From JBARRO01 sp049644265 (lineage in GTDB: Bacteria > Bacteroidota > Ignavibacteria > UBA10030), in NCBI GenBank assembly GCA_049644265.1, contig JBARRO010000276.1:1-43520 (forward strand): DNA of 43,520 bases, in the 5' to 3' direction. This document shows, piece after piece, positions 18,322-26,476 of the stretch (position 1 is its first letter; each line of letters begins with the position of its first letter). The notes under the pieces were generated by a model. It was not told where the DNA came from and ran no database searches. It saw only the letters and a program-made list of their open reading frames with translations. Both the position numbers and the translations under genes were made by a program.

Positions 18322-21300
18322 ATGAAGAAGCTCGTACGATTCAGTATGGCAGGCGTTGTCCTGCTCCTGCTGAGTCCTAGTATGGCGCTCTCGCAGGAAG
18401 TAGTGTACTCGATGGGCCCAGCCGTGGCTCCCACGCTCGCAGGGCAGAACGGCGGATTCGCGTGGGGGGACGTCAATGGGGACGGTTATCTCGACCTTTT
18501 TATCCCACCCAACAACATTCTGCTGAACAACGTGACGTCCTTCGCAACGGCTGCGGCAACGAAGACAGCACTCCTCACCGGCAATAACAACTCTGTGGGT
18601 GCGCTCTTTGCTGATATGAATGGCGACGGCGTTCTTGATATATGGTCGACAAATTTCACAGCCCCACGGACCGGATTATTCTATGACAGTGCGGGAGTTT
18701 ACATTGCGCCGACCGGGACTGGCGATCTTGCGACGGCAGGAAACCCGTCAAGTGTCTTTGACGGGATGGCAGTGGCAGATATCAATCACAGTAACTATCT
18801 GAGCGCCGCATGGGACAATGTGACGCCCGTGACTCCCGGTGATGCTGTCATTTATCCGAAGGGGCAAGGCATCGTGCTGCTTAAGGGAGGAGCATCTGGC
18901 TTCACGCAGATAGGAAAGGGAGCGACCCTCGCAAATCGCGGTATCGATACCCTCCGTGCCTTTGAATCCTGGCAGGTTCACTTCCTGGATGCCAATAATG
19001 ATACCTATCCCGACCTCCTGATGCCAAGTTTCCGGCATGGGTTTTCCCCGATAGACACCCAGGTCGACTCTATCGGTGCCCGAAAGGGATGCATTCTTTA
19101 CATGAACGACGGAACGGGAAAGTTCATCGTTCCCAATGCAACCTCGCTCGGACGCACCATTTACAACTGCGATTCGATTTCCCAGGGAAAATCCTGGGGC
19201 AGGGCGGTGGCCGATACGGGTATCATCGTAGAGGATACCGTGAGGCACTTTGCAGCCATCGGCAGCACCTGGGGGGATCTGAACAACGACGGCAATCTTG
19301 ATTTGTTCCTTATTGCACTTAACCAACCGGGGACGAACCCCGGTGACAACTATAACGGCAATGGTGCGCTGGTTGGAAACGTCGTATTGTACGGAAAGGG
19401 AGACGGGACGTTTACGTACAAGTGGAATGGGACAAACTACGTGAACAATGGATTGCCTCAAGCCGGAATCCGCGCGTGGGAAATCGGCGACTACAACAAC
19501 GACGGGATACCCGATTTGTTTGGATCTCAAAACTTCGGCAGTCCCTTGATGTATCGAGGCAACGGTGATGGCACCTTCACGGACGTCTCATCCCAGGTTT
19601 ACCTGTCATCCCAGGTTTACTCTGCAGGTGCAGGCGGCAGAGCGGGCGGCTTGATCGATTACAATAACGACGGGTTTATGGATGTCTACACATATTCCCA
19701 GGGAAAGTCGTACTTGCTGAAAAACGGAGGCAACTCGAATCACTGGATTGCCTTCACGTCCGTCGGTACGGGCAACAACAAGTCCGCTATCGGCGCCCGG
19801 TTTACCTTGTATACACAGGGCGGCGCTCTCAAGCAGACGCGCGTGATCAGGGCGGAAGGTAATGCCGCCGGAGGCCAACAACTGAGGGCCAACTTCGGCA
19901 TCGGTATCAGCACGTCGATCGACAGCGTCAATGTGAAATGGCCCGACGGCACCGCAAAGACCTACACGGGACTCTCGGTCGACAAATACTGGACCATCAA
20001 AGAAGGCTCGGATGTCCCGAACGCTCCGACTCTGGCATCCCCTGCCAACAACGCAATTGCTGTTGCTGTAGCGGATACACTGAAATGGAATGCGGGAACC
20101 AATGCGGTGGGTTACAGCGTCCAGATTTCGATGGATCCGACATTTGCGAAGCAGGCGGTGATGCCGGTCAATGCAACGGTAAACAGCACCAGCTTTGCTT
20201 ACTCACTTGGTGCTGCCACAAAGTATTACTGGCGTGTGGCCGCAATGAATGGCGGGTTCACAAGCGCCTACACTGCTGCGAATAACTTTACCACAGCAGG
20301 TGTTGCTGCCGCAACAGTTCCGACGAAGATATCGCCGATCAACAATGCAGCGAATCAACCCGGAGCCTTGACGCTGAAAGTTGGTAAGACAGCCAATGCA
20401 TCACGCTATCATTGGCAGGTTTCCTCTTTGCCCGCTTTCACCCCGTTCTACAGTGATTCGACATCAGACACGACGGTGACGTTGCAGCTGAATGCCGGCA
20501 TCAGGTACTATTGGCGTGTGCGTGCGGCGAACGACCTTGGTGCATCTGCGTTCTCTGCGATCGATACGTTTACGATCCGGTCGGCACCAGGCGTGCCGTC
20601 GCTATCCGCTCCTGCGACCGCATCCCTCAACGTCATTGTGGACAGCCTGACCTTCCGGTGGGTCACGACTGCGAACACGGATTCGTACATGTTGGAACTC
20701 TCGTGGTCCTCGGGTCCTGCCTTAACGGTCAGAGAATACACCGTCAACGCACCCGACACCTCGTACATGGTCAGGAACCTGGCAAGAAACACGACCTACT
20801 ACTGGCGCGTACGAGCAATAAACACGGGCGGATCCAGCCTTTACGGTTCTGCGTTCAACTTCACCACGGTTCCCGCAGTGCCTGCAGTTCCGACGCAGGT
20901 GAGCCCGGCGAGTGCCGCTGCCAACGTACCACGCCTGGCGAAATTCGTGTGGAACGCGGCCGTCAATGCGACGAAGTATCGGATTCAGATCGCAACGGAC
21001 AATCTCTTTACTACGATTGTCAAGGATTCCACGCTTGCGTTCGATACAACGTTGACGATGACGACTCCGTTGGGTGCGACCACAGATTACTACTGGCGTG
21101 TCAATTCCCAGAATATCGGTGGCGCGAGCAACTATTCATCGGCAAGGCTCTTTACCACCAGCATCCTGCTTGATGTTGATAAAGTTCCTGCAGTACCGCA
21201 GCAGTTTGCGCTCTTCCAGAACTATCCGAACCCATTCAATCCAACCACGACAATTCGTTATGACATCCCGAAGAGCTCGTTCGTCAGCGTCAAGGTGTAC

Positions 21301-21480
21301 GACGTGCTCGGACGGCTTGTCACGACACTCGTCGATGGAGTACAAGCGGCTCAGACCTACACGGTTCAATGGAACCCGGCAGGTTTAGGCACCGGCGTCT
21401 ATTTCTGCCGAATCCAGGCAAAGGCGCAGGATGGAGCGGGCGAGTTTACGGCTGTGAAGAAGCTGCTGTTCATGAAGTAA
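18322..21480 (+). CDS. secreted FG-GAP/ASPIC-UnbV protein with four Fn3-like domains and sorting domain
   Basis: GGAGG 4 bases before the ATG and a clear signal peptide (ending near MALSQ) support the start. The 1052-residue protein has calcium-loop FG-GAP/VCBS repeats (WGDVNGDGYLDLF, FADMNGDGVLDIW, WGDLNNDGNLDLF, IGDYNNDGIPDLF, IDYNNDGFMDVY). These are followed by an ASPIC/UnbV domain (about 490-565, with NVKWPDGTAKTYTGL), about four fibronectin III-like domains each ending YYWRV-like (about 570-955), and a type-A sorting domain. This CRTAC1-like layout is common in secreted proteins of this superphylum and lacks a known enzyme activity. Binding or scaffold work outside the cell is a fair guess. 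A strong terminator follows, closing the TonB receptor transcript. Confidence 0.85.
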   Translation: MKKLVRFSMAGVVLLLLSPSMALSQEVVYSMGPAVAPTLAGQNGGFAWGDVNGDGYLDLFIPPNNILLNNVTSFATAAATKTALLTGNNNSVGALFADMNGDGVLDIWSTNFTAPRTGLFYDSAGVYIAPTGTGDLATAGNPSSVFDGMAVADINHSNYLSAAWDNVTPVTPGDAVIYPKGQGIVLLKGGASGFTQIGKGATLANRGIDTLRAFESWQVHFLDANNDTYPDLLMPSFRHGFSPIDTQVDSIGARKGCILYMNDGTGKFIVPNATSLGRTIYNCDSISQGKSWGRAVADTGIIVEDTVRHFAAIGSTWGDLNNDGNLDLFLIALNQPGTNPGDNYNGNGALVGNVVLYGKGDGTFTYKWNGTNYVNNGLPQAGIRAWEIGDYNNDGIPDLFGSQNFGSPLMYRGNGDGTFTDVSSQVYLSSQVYSAGAGGRAGGLIDYNNDGFMDVYTYSQGKSYLLKNGGNSNHWIAFTSVGTGNNKSAIGARFTLYTQGGALKQTRVIRAEGNAAGGQQLRANFGIGISTSIDSVNVKWPDGTAKTYTGLSVDKYWTIKEGSDVPNAPTLASPANNAIAVAVADTLKWNAGTNAVGYSVQISMDPTFAKQAVMPVNATVNSTSFAYSLGAATKYYWRVAAMNGGFTSAYTAANNFTTAGVAAATVPTKISPINNAANQPGALTLKVGKTANASRYHWQVSSLPAFTPFYSDSTSDTTVTLQLNAGIRYYWRVRAANDLGASAFSAIDTFTIRSAPGVPSLSAPATASLNVIVDSLTFRWVTTANTDSYMLELSWSSGPALTVREYTVNAPDTSYMVRNLARNTTYYWRVRAINTGGSSLYGSAFNFTTVPAVPAVPTQVSPASAAANVPRLAKFVWNAAVNATKYRIQIATDNLFTTIVKDSTLAFDTTLTMTTPLGATTDYYWRVNSQNIGGASNYSSARLFTTSILLDVDKVPAVPQQFALFQNYPNPFNPTTTIRYDIPKSSFVSVKVYDVLGRLVTTLVDGVQAAQTYTVQWNPAGLGTGVYFCRIQAKAQDGAGEFTAVKKLLFMK

Positions 21481-21497
21481 GATGTGCGTTGTCAAAC

Positions 21498-21537
21498 ATG
21501 CAGCCCGCCCGTCATTTGAGCGGGCTGCATTTTTTTT
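21498..21537 (+). terminator. rho-independent terminator
   Basis: An 11-bp perfect stem (ATGCAGCCCGC/GCGGGCTGCAT) is followed at once by seven T residues, 18 bases after the stop of the FG-GAP gene. This is the clearest intrinsic terminator in the window. Confidence 0.92.
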
Positions 21538-21540
21538 GTG

Positions 21541-21997
21541 TGATGAATGATGAAATGTATCAGGAATGCATGCAACTCGGGATTTTCTTCCTTCTCCTCT
21601 GCCCAATCAGACAGCCCCGGCTCATCGGAGACAGCATGGTGCTTCAGCAGGATACCAACGCGAAGACCTGGGGATGGGCAGGCAAGGTGGAAGAGTCAAT
21701 CAATGCGTGTGGATTCAAACAGAGCGTTTGTGACATTCACAAATACGGGAAATGGACTTGGGGCGAAATGAGGAGGGGAACTGAAGACCTTTGCTCTCGC
21801 GTCTGCCGACAGAAAATTTCGTGTGGGCGAATGCGAGAATAGAGAACGGTGATGAAGTTGTCGTTTGGAGTAACACTGTGCCCAATCCCGTCGCAGTGCG
21901 TTATGCGTGGGTCAACAATCCCGAAGGAGCAAACCTGTATAACAAAGAAGGATTACCCGCCTCTCCTGTTCGGACGGATGACTGGATGTCCCCCTGA
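21541..21997 (+). pseudogene. remnant of a sialate O-acetylesterase-like (acetylxylan esterase-type) gene
   Basis: Two ends of one SGNH-type esterase family can be read in different frames. The N-terminal part, around 21624-21690, reads LIGDSMVLQQDTNAKTWGWAG, like the conserved beginning of sialate-O-acetylesterases. The C-terminal part reads LKTFALASADRKF (from 21781), then shifts one frame at the AAAATTT run near 21813. It continues as FVWANARIENGDEVVVWS, VPNPVAVRYAWVNNPEGANL and YNKEGLPASPVRTDDW to the stop at 21997. The whole catalytic middle (hundreds of residues in intact members) is deleted and at least two frameshifts are present. Family members act on acetyl groups of sugars, and relatives in xylan loci deacetylate xylan. 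It cannot be functional. Confidence 0.8.
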
Positions 21998-22069
21998 TCG
22001 TGGGAGGTTACGATTGACAATTCATTAATCTCTGAACTCATGAAATCGAATGAATGAGAGGGAGTCAGC

Positions 22070-23632
22070 ATGAAATCAAAAAACATAGTCCTCTTCGCGC
22101 TTCTCTTGAATGCTTCTGTGGCCGCTGATATCTCTGCCCAGAAACTGCCCCTTGTCTATGATGTTGAAAATACCGGTGCTGGCTTTCCTGCGCCGCCGAT
22201 GCCTCCGTTGAACGCGCTTCCGGTTATCAACTCCTTTCCGGACCCGTTCCTCTGGGCCGATAGCAGCAGCCGGCTCCTCTATAAGTCCGACTGGATGCGA
22301 CGACGCTCCCAGATCGGCGCTCAGATCCAACATTATGAGATTGGGGTCAAACCGCCACGCCCGGACAGTATTACGGCTACGTACTCTCGCAGCGATAGTA
22401 TGCTTAGGATCTATGTTACCGTGGGAAGCCAAACACTCACGCTCACATCGAAGATCACTCTCCCGAGCGGAACAGGACCCTTCCCCGCGGTGATTGGTAT
22501 GAATAGCCCCAGCGGCAGCATCCCGTCGACGATTTTTACCAGCCGCAACATTGTCCGGATCACGTTCACCCATAACCAGGTGACGGCTTATGGCAATCCG
22601 CAAAATTCAGACCCGTACTACCGGCTTTATCCGCAATACAACGTCGACAATACCGGACAATACAGTGCCTGGGCGTGGGGAGTCAGCAGAATCATCGACG
22701 GACTGGAGCTTGCGAAGGACTCGCTTCCGATCGACCGCAAACACCTTGCGGTCACCGGCTGCTCTTACGCCGGCAAAATGGCTCTCTTTGCCGGCGCGTT
22801 CGATGAGCGAATCGCTTTGACGATTGCCCAGGAGTCGGGTGGCGGCGGTGCAACCTTATGGCGTTACTCGCATTCCGAGCCGGCCGGAACCGTGGAGTGC
22901 ATCGATAACACGGATTACAACTGGTTCATGAACTCCATGAAAGACTTTTCGGGCGACAATGTTTCACGCCTTCCGGTAGACCATCATGAGTTGATGGCGA
23001 TGGTGGCGCCCCGCGCTCTGTATGTTTCCGGAAACCCGGATTATACGTGGCTGTCGAACCCGTCCTGCTTCGCTGCCAGCGCGACCTGCGAGATCATCTA
23101 TCATGCTCTGGGCGTCACCGACCGGTTCGGGTATTCCGTCGTCGGAGGACATGCACACTGCGCGGTTCCGAGCATCCAGATACCGGAAATCGAGGCATTC
23201 GTCGACAAGTTTCTCCTTGGCAAGGATACGGTCAATACGAGGGGCATTTCAGACACTCCTTACAGCATCGATTTCGTCCCTTGGATTCAATGGAGCTCCC
23301 AGGTCTTGCTCGACAATCCAACGTTGTCCGTCGACGAATACAAAAGCGTGAGTGAACAATTCGGACTTCAGCAGAATTATCCCAACCCGTTTAATCCGAC
23401 AACGACGATCCGCTACACGGTTCAAAAGCCGTCACACGTGGAGCTGAACATTTATAATTCCCTGGGGCAGGTCATCGCGACGCTGATCGATACCTTCAAA
23501 GCCAGTGGCGAATACTCCGTGACGTGGGAGGGGAAAGATAGCTTCAGCAAACACGTACCATCTGGGACGTATTTTTATAAGATCAGGACCGGTGACTTCA
23601 CATCGGCAAAGAAAATGATTTACGTCAAATGA
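22070..23632 (+). CDS. CE15 4-O-methyl-glucuronoyl methylesterase with sorting domain
   Basis: This 520-residue protein has a signal peptide (ending near ISAQ), a Shine-Dalgarno (GAGGGAG), an alpha/beta-hydrolase domain of the CE15 family and a C-terminal sorting domain (from about residue 425, LQQNYPNPFNPTT). CE15 enzymes cut the ester between lignin alcohols and the (methyl)glucuronate of xylan. The nucleophile is Ser232 in VTGCSYAGKMAL, the acid probably Glu255 in AQESGGGG, and the base His361 or His363 in GGHAHCAVP. The usual family motif is GCSRxGK; here the Arg is replaced by Tyr233. The product would act outside the cell and expose xylan for GH30, GH10 and GH115. The stop overlaps the next start by ATGA. 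Confidence 0.9.
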   Translation: MKSKNIVLFALLLNASVAADISAQKLPLVYDVENTGAGFPAPPMPPLNALPVINSFPDPFLWADSSSRLLYKSDWMRRRSQIGAQIQHYEIGVKPPRPDSITATYSRSDSMLRIYVTVGSQTLTLTSKITLPSGTGPFPAVIGMNSPSGSIPSTIFTSRNIVRITFTHNQVTAYGNPQNSDPYYRLYPQYNVDNTGQYSAWAWGVSRIIDGLELAKDSLPIDRKHLAVTGCSYAGKMALFAGAFDERIALTIAQESGGGGATLWRYSHSEPAGTVECIDNTDYNWFMNSMKDFSGDNVSRLPVDHHELMAMVAPRALYVSGNPDYTWLSNPSCFAASATCEIIYHALGVTDRFGYSVVGGHAHCAVPSIQIPEIEAFVDKFLLGKDTVNTRGISDTPYSIDFVPWIQWSSQVLLDNPTLSVDEYKSVSEQFGLQQNYPNPFNPTTTIRYTVQKPSHVELNIYNSLGQVIATLIDTFKASGEYSVTWEGKDSFSKHVPSGTYFYKIRTGDFTSAKKMIYVK

Positions 23633-25935
23633 GGGTTTGTTTCTCTGAAAGAGTCATGTTGGGATCTTCCAAAAAGGCGGTGTTCTGGTTGCTCTTCACG
23701 AGCGTGGGCATGGGACAATCGTCTTCGTTCAAGACATTCATGAACCCCGTCATTCCGGGCGACCATCCTGACTGCACTGTAACGAAAATGGGAAAGCACT
23801 TCTACACGTCCGGCTCCTCGTTCAATCCAACGCCGGTCATTTATCATTCGACGGACCTTGTTCATTGGGAAGCTGTCGCCCAGCCGGTATCTGCGGCGTG
23901 GGTCAACTATGGAGATGCTCCGGCCGGCGGATGCTGGGGTGGCCAGGTGGTCTTCTACGGCGACAAGTACTGGTATTTCTTCTCGCGCTCGAATGTCATG
24001 CACTTCACCACCGCGAATGATGTCAAGGGACCCTGGAGTCTGCCGACAGCAATGAATGCGCCTCCGGGGGTGCCTGGCCTGGGCTACGACAACTCCATTT
24101 TCATCGATGACGATGGTAGTTGGTATCTCCTGGTGAAGAATGGACAAGTCAATAACTGGATCGTGCAACTAGGGGGTGACGGTCAGCCGCAAGGGGCAGT
24201 CTACGACCTTACCTGGATTAACCCCGCACCGACGTATCCTTACAGTTGGGCGGAAGGTCCTGTCATGTGGAAATTCAAGGGATACTATTACTATTGCTTC
24301 GCGCGCAATGTTGCCGGCGGACAAAGAGTCTTCCGGAGCAGTGTGCTGACCGGCGATCAGAACTCATGGGTGGACCTTGGGGACTTCTTTAACGAAAGCG
24401 ATCCCCTCAAGCCGCAAGCACTGTTTCAGAATCCCAACCACGCTTCGGCCGTTGTCATGCTAAGCGACAGCACACATTGGGTTGTTCATCCCTTGTGGCG
24501 AAACGGAAACAGCAACGAGTGGTATGGCCAGGGCAGGCAAGGATTGTTGAACGAAGTGCACTATGCAGTGAACCTCAAACCGACGGCTGACTATCCTGTG
24601 AATGTCCCCAAAGAGGCTCCGAAACTTCCGAGCAGCGGTATTCCATGGATGGTTCCCCATTCCGATTTTTTCGGTTCCACCACACTCAATCCCGAATGGT
24701 CTTTTTTGGGTTATACTCCTTCAAATTCCTACTCCCTGAGTACGCGCAGTGGATGGCTCACGTTGTCTCCGAAATCGGGCAAGGCGAATACGGTCATAAA
24801 GAACGATGGAGAACACAACTACTCCCTGATGACAAAAGTGGATTGTGAGGCCGTGGGTGTGACGGACCAGGCCGGGATCTGGATTTTCAACGGATTGCAG
24901 ACTCGTTTTGTGAAGCTGTACACATCAGTCGATAGTTCTGCAAACAAGACTGTCGCCTTCAGCTACGGCTCAACGGTCTATCAGGCGAATAGTCCGAGCA
25001 CAGGGACAACCGTGTGGCTGAAGCTGATTCGCGTCAACCACGTGCTGACCGGCTTTTGCAGCTCCAACGGACACGACTGGACACAGGTGGGAAGCGGAAT
25101 CAATGTGGCCGATATGGATGGTTTGCAGGAGAACTACAACTCATGGACTGGAAATCGGCAGGGATTGTTCGTTCAGGGAAAATCCGCCGATTTTGATTGC
25201 TACATCTACCGGGATGCGTACACGCCGATCCCGGGCGAATGTCCTGCGAACCAGTTCGGAACAGCTGCAACGTTTGACCGAAGCGGCATTTGGAGATTGG
25301 ATAACATCCACGACGGCGACTGGGCGCTCTACGCCGGTGTCGAGTTCGGTAACGCGGAATACGCCAAGACGCCGGGTTCTTTCCAGGTGTACGCATCGTC
25401 AGGATATGATGGAGGGGTTGTTGAGGTGTGGCTCGATTCCCTCGACACGGGAACAAAGATCGTCGAGTGCACCGTCAGCAGTACGGGAGGTTTTGGTACG
25501 TTTGCGGTATTCTCCGCAAGCCTAATCGCGCCAGTTTCCGGTAATCATGACGTCTATCTGAAGTTCAAGGGAACGGGGACCGATCTTCTCTTCATGCTCC
25601 GGTGGCTAAAGTTCATCGACGACACGAATCCCGAAACCTCCGTAGGGGAATCACCGTCGGGTAACTTCCCCGGGCGTCTTGAGCTGTATCAGAATTATCC
25701 AAATCCGTTCAACCCGACAACGCGTATAGAATACTCGGTTCCGCACAGCAGCCACGTATCCCTCAGAGTGTTCAATCTCCTCGGGGAGGAAGTGGCAACA
25801 CTATCCGAAGGCATGCGCGAGCCTGGAACATACACGGTGACGTTTGACGGGATCAACCTTGCGAGCGGCGTTTATCTCTGCAGAATGAAGTCGGATGACG
25901 TCATAGAAACAAAAAAACTCGTTCTCCTGAAGTGA
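23629..25935 (+). CDS. GH43 enzyme with C-terminal beta-sandwich, CBM6-like and sorting domains
   Basis: This 768-residue protein overlaps the CE15 stop by ATGA, which suggests coupled translation. An internal ATG at 23656 would give a tidier signal peptide (MLGSSKKAVFWLLFTSVGMGQ) and may be the true start. The five-bladed GH43 domain (about 35-320) shows the three expected acids: Asp48 in GDHPDCT, Asp154 in LGYDNSIFIDDD and Glu209 in SWAEGPVMWK. A beta-sandwich (about 340-510), a CBM6-like module (about 540-665) and a sorting domain follow. GH43 members are usually beta-xylosidases, arabinofuranosidases or endo-arabinanases. With this surface location and neighbours, removal of arabinose or xylose from arabinoxylan is likely, but the exact activity is open. 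Confidence 0.85.
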   Translation: MRVCFSERVMLGSSKKAVFWLLFTSVGMGQSSSFKTFMNPVIPGDHPDCTVTKMGKHFYTSGSSFNPTPVIYHSTDLVHWEAVAQPVSAAWVNYGDAPAGGCWGGQVVFYGDKYWYFFSRSNVMHFTTANDVKGPWSLPTAMNAPPGVPGLGYDNSIFIDDDGSWYLLVKNGQVNNWIVQLGGDGQPQGAVYDLTWINPAPTYPYSWAEGPVMWKFKGYYYYCFARNVAGGQRVFRSSVLTGDQNSWVDLGDFFNESDPLKPQALFQNPNHASAVVMLSDSTHWVVHPLWRNGNSNEWYGQGRQGLLNEVHYAVNLKPTADYPVNVPKEAPKLPSSGIPWMVPHSDFFGSTTLNPEWSFLGYTPSNSYSLSTRSGWLTLSPKSGKANTVIKNDGEHNYSLMTKVDCEAVGVTDQAGIWIFNGLQTRFVKLYTSVDSSANKTVAFSYGSTVYQANSPSTGTTVWLKLIRVNHVLTGFCSSNGHDWTQVGSGINVADMDGLQENYNSWTGNRQGLFVQGKSADFDCYIYRDAYTPIPGECPANQFGTAATFDRSGIWRLDNIHDGDWALYAGVEFGNAEYAKTPGSFQVYASSGYDGGVVEVWLDSLDTGTKIVECTVSSTGGFGTFAVFSASLIAPVSGNHDVYLKFKGTGTDLLFMLRWLKFIDDTNPETSVGESPSGNFPGRLELYQNYPNPFNPTTRIEYSVPHSSHVSLRVFNLLGEEVATLSEGMREPGTYTVTFDGINLASGVYLCRMKSDDVIETKKLVLLK

Positions 25936-25968
25936 GTGATATGTCAGGGAACAAGAAAGCGGGGGCTC

Positions 25969-26459
25969 ATGAAAACGAACCGCTGTGGAAATCACGTTCG
26001 GCATTTCGTTGCTCTCCTCTTCGTTTTTGCATCGGCAATTCCGGGCCGGGCAGTTGCTCTGGCGGACACAGTTTTTGCCATGAGCGAACTCAGTGGAAGG
26101 CACAGGAAGGATCGGAGAGCGCAAGGATACACCAGTGGCTGAATTCCGGCGTTGATCCGGGTGTCGTTTCAGTTGAGAAGGCGTTGGGTCTTGCCTCAAG
26201 GTTCGAGCTGAGCCAAAATTATCCCAATCCGTTCAATCCGACGACCCGAATCACATATTCTCTTCCGACCAGCGGTCAAATTGTGCTGAAGGTGTTCAAT
26301 ATTCTTGGCCAGCACGTAGCGACATTGTTCGAAGGATTCAGGAACGCGGGAACATATGTGAGTGAGTTTGATGCATCAAGGTTCCCCAGCGGGATGTATT
26401 TTTATCGACTGAGTGCGGGAGAGCTTGTCGAGACTGGAAAGATGGTACTGCTACGTTAA
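25969..26459 (+). pseudogene. remnant of a secreted protein: signal peptide plus sorting domain, catalytic part lost
   Basis: From the ATG at 25969 one frame encodes a good signal peptide (MKTNRCGNHVRHFVALLFVF, then ASAIPGRAVA) and stops at 26142. A different frame, open from before 25969, encodes a complete type-A sorting domain (FELSQNYPNPFNPTTRITYS to KMVLLR) ending at 26459. The two ends of a secreted protein are joined by only about 50 residues with a frameshift, so the functional middle seems to have been deleted. The lost gene cannot be identified. A tiny secreted protein made by frameshifting is a remote alternative. It sits between GH43 and GH30 in the same transcription direction. 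Confidence 0.7.
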
Positions 26460-26476
26460 TAAAAGGAAGGGTTGGT

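Noticed and set aside
21547..21771. Independent small gene of 74 residues
   Set aside because: It is one frame of the broken esterase remnant, with no start signal or family features of its own.
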